From Ruminococcus flavefaciens (lineage in GTDB: Bacteria; Bacillota; Clostridia; Oscillospirales; Ruminococcaceae): 20,650 nucleotides of DNA. Position 1 is the stretch's first letter. Each line of letters begins with the position of its first letter. The translations under genes and the position numbers were made by a program. Where the stretch lies: the NCBI GenBank assembly GCA_002373775.1, contig DFJW01000093.1, positions 1-20,650 of the forward strand, given 5' to 3'. The notes under the pieces were generated by a model. It was not told the origin of the DNA. It worked only from the letters and a program-made list of their open reading frames with translations, and made no database searches. This document shows, piece by piece, positions 14,975-20,650 of the stretch.

Positions 14975-16492
14975 ATGTTCAGAAGTAGGTTCATTCGTGA
15001 TACGGTACTGCTCACATTGATGCAGCTTTTTCTTGATACTTCCGCACTGCTGCTGAATGTATTCATAACGAAAAGGTTAGGCGCGTCCGGCACGGGGATA
15101 CTTGCACTTACAGGCTCATTTCTCGGGCTTGCCGGGATACTTGCCGGCGGAAATTCATTTTTGTGTGCGAGCCGTCTTGTATCGGAAGAACTCGGGAAAA
15201 GGGGAGGAAGTCCGGAGAGGGTGCTGCGTCACGGCATATGCTTCTGCATGATGCTGAGCACAGCGGTGTCGTGTATCCTTTGTCTGTCGGCAAATCTCAT
15301 CAGCATCCGCATTTCCGGAGGTACCGGCATGGCACATGCGGTAAGGCTGATGCCCTTTGCGCTTATTCCCGGAGCATTATCCGGCTGCTTCAAGGGATAT
15401 CTGAACGCATGCCGGAGATCGGCAGAAGCTGCAGCAGTTGACGTACTGGAATTCATTCTCCGCTCAGGCGTGACAGCCGCACTTGTGATCGCGTCGGAGA
15501 GACCGGATGAAGAAAAGATAAGCGAGATAATGATAGGCAGCATAATAGCGGGCAACATTTTTTCGCTGATATGCTGCATGGCGGCATATTACAGGAAAAG
15601 AACAGGAACGGGCGGATCATGCAGCATTGGTCTGCGGCGTTACATAAGCCTTGCATTGCCGATAATGGGCGGCAGCATACTTACATCAGTACTGAGCAGT
15701 GCCAATGATGCGCTGATACCGCTTTGTCTGCGCCAGTATGGCGATTCTGTCACCGAAGCACTGAGTCGTTTCGGCATATTCGAAGCGATAGTCATACCGG
15801 CGATATTCTTTCCGTCGGTGGTGCTGTGTTCCATAGCCGGAATGATAGTGAGCGAAACTGCGAGGGCGGCGGCAGCCGGGGACAGCGAACGCATAAAGAG
15901 CATTGCAGAGCGGCTGACACGCTGGACACTGGTATACGCCGTTTTTTCATCATCCGTGCTCATGCGTTTCGGAAGACAGCTTGGTGAACTGCTCGGAGGC
16001 GGAGAAACAGCCGGTAAACTGATAACCCTGATAGCGCCGGTGGTCCCTTTCATATACATGGAGATATTCCTTGAAGCGATGATAAAGGGAATGGGGATGC
16101 AGGGGTTTTCTTCGCTGAATTATCTTGCAGAGTACGCTGTCCGCATAGCAGTGGTCCTGATATTTGTGCCGCTGACAGGCTTTTCCGGAGTTGCGGCATC
16201 GTACTATGCGAGCAACATCATCGGCAACAGTTCGAGGTTCATACGCCTGAAGAAAGCGGCGAAAATGGAATTCAGTGCTGCCGGTATGATAGCAGTGCCG
16301 GCGCTGTATTCTTTCCTTACAATGGGCACAGCGGAACTTCTCACCCGGACAGCAGGACTGGACACTGAACATCTCCATGGCATAGCCGTATTTGTTGCAT
16401 TATGGTGCACAGGCTATTGTGCGATATTCTGCCTGTTGGGAAAAGTGAGGGTGTTTGATAGAAAAAATATCAGACTCTTTGTGCAAAACTGA
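14975..16492 (+). CDS. Polysaccharide/lipid II-type flippase (SpoVB-like, MOP superfamily)
   Basis: A 505-residue, strongly hydrophobic membrane protein with about 12-14 predicted spans. The N-terminus (LTLMQLFLDTSALLLNVFITKRLGASGTGILAL...) and the central stretch LPIMGGSILTSVLSSANDALIPLCL have the pattern of the SpoVB/RfbX branch of the MOP (MATE-like) exporters, which flip lipid-linked oligosaccharides or lipid II. The ATG at 14975 is chosen because GGGGTGA is 4 nt upstream; an earlier in-frame ATG at 14945 would lie at the predicted -10 box. The gene follows murT-gatD but is separated by a terminator. A role in wall precursor export is possible from context. The substrate cannot be read from sequence, and SpoVB-like copies are common outside sporulation. 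Confidence 0.85.
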   Translation: MFRSRFIRDTVLLTLMQLFLDTSALLLNVFITKRLGASGTGILALTGSFLGLAGILAGGNSFLCASRLVSEELGKRGGSPERVLRHGICFCMMLSTAVSCILCLSANLISIRISGGTGMAHAVRLMPFALIPGALSGCFKGYLNACRRSAEAAAVDVLEFILRSGVTAALVIASERPDEEKISEIMIGSIIAGNIFSLICCMAAYYRKRTGTGGSCSIGLRRYISLALPIMGGSILTSVLSSANDALIPLCLRQYGDSVTEALSRFGIFEAIVIPAIFFPSVVLCSIAGMIVSETARAAAAGDSERIKSIAERLTRWTLVYAVFSSSVLMRFGRQLGELLGGGETAGKLITLIAPVVPFIYMEIFLEAMIKGMGMQGFSSLNYLAEYAVRIAVVLIFVPLTGFSGVAASYYASNIIGNSSRFIRLKKAAKMEFSAAGMIAVPALYSFLTMGTAELLTRTAGLDTEHLHGIAVFVALWCTGYCAIFCLLGKVRVFDRKNIRLFVQN

Positions 16493-16543
16493 CAATTAAA
16501 TATACCGATTATACAATGAAATGTAGAAATTATTAAATAACTA

Positions 16544-16572
16544 TTGCATTTGTTTCGGATATGAATTATAAT
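16544..16572 (+). promoter_or_regulatory. Promoter of the EF-G paralogue
   Basis: TTGCAT (16544-16549), a 17-bp spacer, then a perfect TATAAT (16567-16572). The expected transcript start near 16579 lies downstream of the in-frame ATG at 16561, which rules that start out and supports the ATG at 16630. Confidence 0.8.
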
Positions 16573-16629
16573 AATCCTATGCACTGCACAGATTATATGC
16601 AGAAATTATACTCGAGGAGAAAAATCACT

Positions 16630-18711
16630 ATGAAGGAATATGATATCAACAAGGTAAAAAACATAGCATTTGCTGGCCACAATGGATCCGGTAAGACCTC
16701 TCTCGTTGAAGCACTGCTTTATAAGGCTGGTGTTACTGATCGACTCGGCAAGACAGCTGACGGTACTACTATATGCGATTACGATCCTGAGGAGATCAAG
16801 AGAAAGATCTCTATCGGCACATCTCTCGCTTCCTTCGAATGTAATGATTATAAGATAAATATACTTGATACACCAGGTCTCTTTGATTTTGCAGCTGAGA
16901 TGATTGAGGGAATACGCGCAGCAGACACAGTAATGATAACCGTATCTGCAAAGTCAGGCGTAAAAGTCGGCGCAAGAAAAGCGTATGACGAAGCAGTAAA
17001 GCAGGGCAAATCCAAGATGTTCGTCGTTACAAAGATCGACGACAAGGACGCTAACTTCTTCAATGTCCTCACAGAACTGAAGACAGTTTTCGGACCTACA
17101 GTGTGCCCCGTAGTAGTTCCGGTTGTAAGCAACGGACAGATCGTTGAGTACGTCAACCTCATCGAGATGAAGTGTTATAAATACGACGCTAAGGGCAATC
17201 CGATCGAGACAGATATGCCCACATCTGAGATATCAGAGAAGTTTGAGTACCGTGTAGACGGACTTGTAGCAGCTGTATCAGAGGCTGTAGCAGAGACATC
17301 AGACGAACTCATGGAGAAGTTCTTTGAAGGTGAGGCTTTCACACAGAAGGAACTCATAGACGGTATCCACGACGGTATGAACCGCGGAGTAATAACTCCT
17401 GTTGTGTGCACATCTGCTGCTGATCTGGCAGGTATAGACATGCTCCTCAAGGAGATAGGACTTCTTCTCCCTGCACCGAGTGAGGTATATCCGGCAGAGG
17501 CATACAATCCCGCAAAGGAAGTAGTTGAAGTAAAGTGCGATAAAGACGCACCGCTTGCAGCATATGTATTCAAGACCATTGCCGATCCTTTCGTAGGAAA
17601 GATGTCGATGATCCGCGTTATGTCAGGAAAGCTCGCATCAAACACTGATGTTATAAATTCCACAACAGGCGCAACAGAAAAGATAGGCAAGCTTTTCACC
17701 CTCTGCGGCAAGAAGCAGCAGGATGTGAACTGCGCATATGCCGGTGATATAGTAGTTGCCTCCAAGATAGGCGCTAATACAGGCGATACTCTTACAGATC
17801 CTTCAAGGATAATAGAATTTGCCCCCATGGAATTCCCGAGACCTTGCTATTCAATGGCAGTAAAAGCAAAGTCACAGGGCGACGAGGCAAAGATATCCAC
17901 AAGCATCCAGAGACTTATCGAAGAGGATCCTACTCTGACATACGTTCAGGATGACAGCACAAAGGAGCAGATACTCAGCGGACTCGGCGAACAGCACATT
18001 GAAGTGGCTGCCGCTAAGCTGAAGAGCAAATTCGGAGTTGATATCGAACTCACTGTACCTAAGATAGCCTACAAGGAGACTATCCGCAAGAAGGTAAAGG
18101 TAGAAGGAAAGCACAAGAAGCAGTCCGGCGGACACGGTCAGTACGGTCATGTATGGATCGAGTTTGAGCCATGCGTAAGTGATACCCTCGTATTTGAAGA
18201 GAAGGTATTCGGCGGAGCAGTACCTAAGAACTACTTCCCGGCTGTACAGAAGGGACTTGAAGATTCCGTAAAGAAGGGCGTACTTGCAGGCTGCCCGGTT
18301 GTAGGTCTCAAGGCGATACTCGTTGACGGATCATATCATCCCGTAGACTCATCGGAAATGGCGTTCAAGACAGCAGCAGCTATAGCTTACAAGGAAGGTC
18401 TTCGTCAGGCTGATCCTGTTATGCTCGAACCTATCGGTGAGCTCAAGGTAACAGCACCTGATGACAACACCGGCGATATCATGGGCGAACTCAACAAGCG
18501 CCGCGGCCGTGTACTTGGCATGGAGCCGGTTTCCCACGGTGTGACCATGATACAGGCTGAAGTGCCTATGAGAGAGATGCACGATTTCGCAATGTACCTT
18601 CGCCAGACCACAAGAGGCATGGGAAGTTTCACATTCGATTTCATGAGATACGAACAGCTTCCGGCAAATCTGTTGACAGAAGTAATAACATCAATGGGTG
18701 CGGATGAATAA
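16630..18711 (+). CDS. Elongation factor G-like GTPase (FusA2/EF-G2 type)
   Basis: A 693-residue protein with the full EF-G layout: GTPase domain (1-280), domain II (about 300-385), III, IV (KKQSGGHGQYGHVWIEFEP) and V. The P-loop is GHNGSGKT (16-23) instead of AHIDAGKT. The switch II motif is DTPGLFDF (80-87), so the catalytic His of classical EF-G is Leu84. The G4 motif is TKID (134-137) in place of NKxD. These are marks of the FusA2/EF-G2 branch (PRK12740-like), not the main translocase encoded with the ribosomal genes. EF-G2 proteins can act in translocation with little GTP hydrolysis in some bacteria; the role here is inferred. GAGGAGA lies 9 nt before the ATG. It has its own promoter and terminator. 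Confidence 0.92.
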   Translation: MKEYDINKVKNIAFAGHNGSGKTSLVEALLYKAGVTDRLGKTADGTTICDYDPEEIKRKISIGTSLASFECNDYKINILDTPGLFDFAAEMIEGIRAADTVMITVSAKSGVKVGARKAYDEAVKQGKSKMFVVTKIDDKDANFFNVLTELKTVFGPTVCPVVVPVVSNGQIVEYVNLIEMKCYKYDAKGNPIETDMPTSEISEKFEYRVDGLVAAVSEAVAETSDELMEKFFEGEAFTQKELIDGIHDGMNRGVITPVVCTSAADLAGIDMLLKEIGLLLPAPSEVYPAEAYNPAKEVVEVKCDKDAPLAAYVFKTIADPFVGKMSMIRVMSGKLASNTDVINSTTGATEKIGKLFTLCGKKQQDVNCAYAGDIVVASKIGANTGDTLTDPSRIIEFAPMEFPRPCYSMAVKAKSQGDEAKISTSIQRLIEEDPTLTYVQDDSTKEQILSGLGEQHIEVAAAKLKSKFGVDIELTVPKIAYKETIRKKVKVEGKHKKQSGGHGQYGHVWIEFEPCVSDTLVFEEKVFGGAVPKNYFPAVQKGLEDSVKKGVLAGCPVVGLKAILVDGSYHPVDSSEMAFKTAAAIAYKEGLRQADPVMLEPIGELKVTAPDDNTGDIMGELNKRRGRVLGMEPVSHGVTMIQAEVPMREMHDFAMYLRQTTRGMGSFTFDFMRYEQLPANLLTEVITSMGADE

Positions 18712-18720
18712 TGAATTGCA

Positions 18721-18748
18721 GAGGGCGCATCAGAATGCGCCCTCTTTT
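18721..18748 (+). terminator. Intrinsic terminator after the EF-G paralogue
   Basis: A perfect 10-bp stem GAGGGCGCAT (18721-18730) / ATGCGCCCTC (18735-18744) with a CAGA tetraloop, then TTTT. It sits only about 10 nt before the ribosome site of the next gene. Confidence 0.9.
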
Positions 18749-18770
18749 GGGTAACTAAGGAGGATGGATG

Positions 18771-20582
18771 ATGCTCAACAGGAGGATGTGGGCGCTCACT
18801 GCCGCATGTTCTGTGCTTATAAGCTCAGTGTCATGCGGAAATAAAGATGAGAGTGAGCGAAAAGCTGAAGATGTGGCAAAAGCGGCGAAGAGCATTGTGG
18901 CGGATGATTACAGTGGATTTATAGCCTCTGCGACGAAGTACTGCACTCAGGATGATGAGACTTTTGACTACAGGAAAGCAATAAATGAAAAGGCAGATGT
19001 AGACTATGAGTGGCTGATAATAGCTGATAACGGTGAACTCAGGGTTTATTATGCCGATACATGGAATGAAAAAGCCGTCGGACAGGACGGCGCCAAGAAC
19101 AAGGAAAAACTCACGCTGGCGGAAATGTTCGAAGAAAACGGCGGAGTCATCCACGAAACGAAAGAACCGTCAACAGGCAGCGAGGAGTCGCTTTCCGGTG
19201 CTGTAAGTACGACCACAACCACTGCAACGACGACCACCACTTCAACCACAACGACTGCTGCAACTACGACAACAGCGCCTCCGAAGCAGCTTCCCTCAGG
19301 AGTCGGTGCAATGGACAGCAGTGTGGGAAACGGAGGAAGGACGTTTACGATAGCGTCGTGGAATGCAGATGATGCTCCTGCGCTTCTTGCTTCATGGCAG
19401 GGCGAGACAGATTTTGAATACTACAAAGAGCAGCTGAAAATGAACAATGTTGATAATATCAACTTCATCAATTTCAATGTGGGCGGCGGAAATGTATCTG
19501 AGCATTACGATGTTATGCTTAATTCCGGAGAGGATCTGGATGTATACTTCTGCGAGGCAGACTGGGCGATGAAGTACATAAACGACGACAGCCGGACTCT
19601 GGCGCTCAGTAAGCTCGGACTCGGCGATGAGTGTTTCCGGAACATATACAGCTACACGGATGATGTCGGAAGAAGCACAGTGACAGGTGAGAGAAAGGGC
19701 GTATCATGGCAGGCAGCTGTCGGCGGTTTTGCATACAGGGCAGATCTGGCGGAGAAGTATCTCGGCGTAAAAGATCCGGAGGAGATGCAGGCGAAGATAG
19801 ACGACTGGGACAAATTTGTCAGCACAGCATGTGATATTGCCGACCAGACGAACGGAAGAGTTGCCCTTGCAGATTCTATCGGCGGCTTATGGCAGGCATT
19901 TTCATGCGCAAGGTCATCGCCGTGGGTAGTAGACGGAAGAGTAACAATCGACGATTCATGCGAGGCATTTGCAAATATAGCGAAGGTCCTGTGGGAGACC
20001 GGAGGAGTCACCCACAATAACCAGTGGAGCGATGAAGAATGGACAGGCGCCGGAGTTGATGGCAGCTGCATGGGATATTTTGTTTCCACATGGGGATTCA
20101 ACGGTTTCTTCATGGATGCAGTAGGCGATAATTACGGCAAATGGGCGTTATGTCAGGGACCGACACCATATTACTGGGGCGGTACATGGATAGTTGTCAA
20201 TCCTAAGACAGATAACGGCAGTGAAGCACGCGACTTTATATACGCATCAGTCTGCGATCCTCAGCGCATGCGTCTGTATGCAATGGAAAAGCCGGAATTC
20301 GTGAATAATGCGGCGATAATGAACGATCTTATCAGCAGGAACGTAGTCTTCAATGATAAAGTCACCGGAGCCTTCAAGGACAGGCAGAACATCTACTCTC
20401 TGCTTGCCGACAGTGCATCTATGATCGGTTTTAATGGTATGATAACTCAGTATGATGCAGTGATAAAGTCAGCATTTGTTTCAGCAGTCCAGTGGGAATA
20501 CTGCTATTATGATACTGACTGGGACAGCACAGTTGATTCTTTTATGGATGAAGTGCATGCTAAAGTTCCGTCACTGAAGTAA
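18771..20582 (+). CDS. Lipoprotein: N-terminal extra region, Thr-rich linker, ABC-type solute-binding domain
   Basis: A 603-residue exported protein. A signal peptide (MLNRRMWALTAACSVLISSVSC) ends at Cys22, with a lipobox that is recognisable but not ideal (SVS-C). Residues about 25-135 form an unrecognised region (includes DYEWLIIADNGELRVYYADTW) not normally found in solute-binding proteins. A low-complexity Thr/Ser/Ala linker follows (146-169), then a family 1 extracellular solute-binding domain (about 188-603; FTIASWNADDAP..., ending WDSTVDSFMDEVHAKVPSLK) of the type that delivers sugars to ABC importers. No permease or ATPase gene is visible next to it. TAAGGAGGA gives a site 7 nt before the ATG at 18771; the ATG at 18768 is only 4 nt away. 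No promoter is seen between the preceding terminator and the start. Confidence 0.85.
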   Translation: MLNRRMWALTAACSVLISSVSCGNKDESERKAEDVAKAAKSIVADDYSGFIASATKYCTQDDETFDYRKAINEKADVDYEWLIIADNGELRVYYADTWNEKAVGQDGAKNKEKLTLAEMFEENGGVIHETKEPSTGSEESLSGAVSTTTTTATTTTTSTTTTAATTTTAPPKQLPSGVGAMDSSVGNGGRTFTIASWNADDAPALLASWQGETDFEYYKEQLKMNNVDNINFINFNVGGGNVSEHYDVMLNSGEDLDVYFCEADWAMKYINDDSRTLALSKLGLGDECFRNIYSYTDDVGRSTVTGERKGVSWQAAVGGFAYRADLAEKYLGVKDPEEMQAKIDDWDKFVSTACDIADQTNGRVALADSIGGLWQAFSCARSSPWVVDGRVTIDDSCEAFANIAKVLWETGGVTHNNQWSDEEWTGAGVDGSCMGYFVSTWGFNGFFMDAVGDNYGKWALCQGPTPYYWGGTWIVVNPKTDNGSEARDFIYASVCDPQRMRLYAMEKPEFVNNAAIMNDLISRNVVFNDKVTGAFKDRQNIYSLLADSASMIGFNGMITQYDAVIKSAFVSAVQWEYCYYDTDWDSTVDSFMDEVHAKVPSLK

Positions 20583-20587
20583 AAATT

Positions 20588-20638
20588 GGGCACAGCAGGC
20601 TGTAAAAGGCGCTTTGCTGTGCCCTGAAAAATTTTTTT
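20588..20638 (+). terminator. Intrinsic terminator after the solute-binding lipoprotein gene
   Basis: A perfect 10-bp stem GGGCACAGCA (20588-20597) / TGCTGTGCCC (20615-20624) with a 17-nt loop, followed by TGAAAAA and then seven T. It lies 5 nt after the stop codon. Confidence 0.85.
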
Positions 20639-20650
20639 GAAAAATTTCAA

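Noticed and set aside
17175..17828. 217-codon open frame on the minus strand inside the EF-G paralogue
   Set aside because: It is antisense to a strongly conserved GTPase/domain II region, has a Ser/Thr-rich composition typical of shadow frames, and has no ribosome site or family match.
18673..18678. Perfect TTGACA near the end of the EF-G paralogue, as promoter of the lipoprotein gene
   Set aside because: No -10 box lies 16-19 bp downstream (the bases there are GGGTGC), and a terminator follows before the lipoprotein gene.

Overview
The window looks like chromosome of a Gram-positive Clostridia species, probably a Ruminococcus or close relative (Oscillospiraceae). The evidence is strong AGGAGG ribosome sites and sigma-A type promoters, a MurT-GatD pair (lipid II amidation, a Gram-positive trait), a glutamine synthetase-like gene paired with an ANTAR regulator, an EF-G paralogue, and a secreted protein with a threonine-rich linker of the sort common in Ruminococcus. 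No RNA genes, CRISPR arrays or insertion sequences were found. The species assignment is inference.

Left part (1-4740). The 3' end of pnp converges on glmS, and two hairpins between them serve as terminators, one for each strand. The 486-base gap upstream of glmS holds the glmS promoter and two tandem 95-bp repeats with promoter-like, palindromic and terminator-like parts. It also holds the promoter of a two-gene unit: a small PH-like protein with an acidic Tyr/Asp tail, then an FkbM-type methyltransferase.

Middle (4733-6822). A minus-strand operon encodes a glutamine synthetase-family protein that lacks several metal-binding and catalytic residues, followed by an ANTAR RNA-binding regulator with a receiver domain that cannot be phosphorylated in the usual way. 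A third, degenerate and inverted copy of the 95-bp element lies just upstream, and its end forms the -35 box of this operon's promoter.

Right part (6752-20638). A divergent promoter drives a very large protein of about 1,934 residues with transglutaminase-like, DUF4011, superfamily 1 helicase, Vsr-like nuclease and DUF3320 regions. This architecture is associated with phage defence. It is probably co-transcribed with murT and gatD, then a possible 30-residue reading frame and a terminator. After that come a polysaccharide/lipid II-type flippase, an EF-G paralogue with non-canonical GTPase motifs under its own promoter, and a lipoprotein that joins an unrecognised N-terminal region to an ABC-type solute-binding domain.

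The items most worth a second look are the dispersed promoter-bearing 95-bp element, the GS-like pseudoenzyme/ANTAR pair, and the giant helicase sharing a transcript with cell wall genes.
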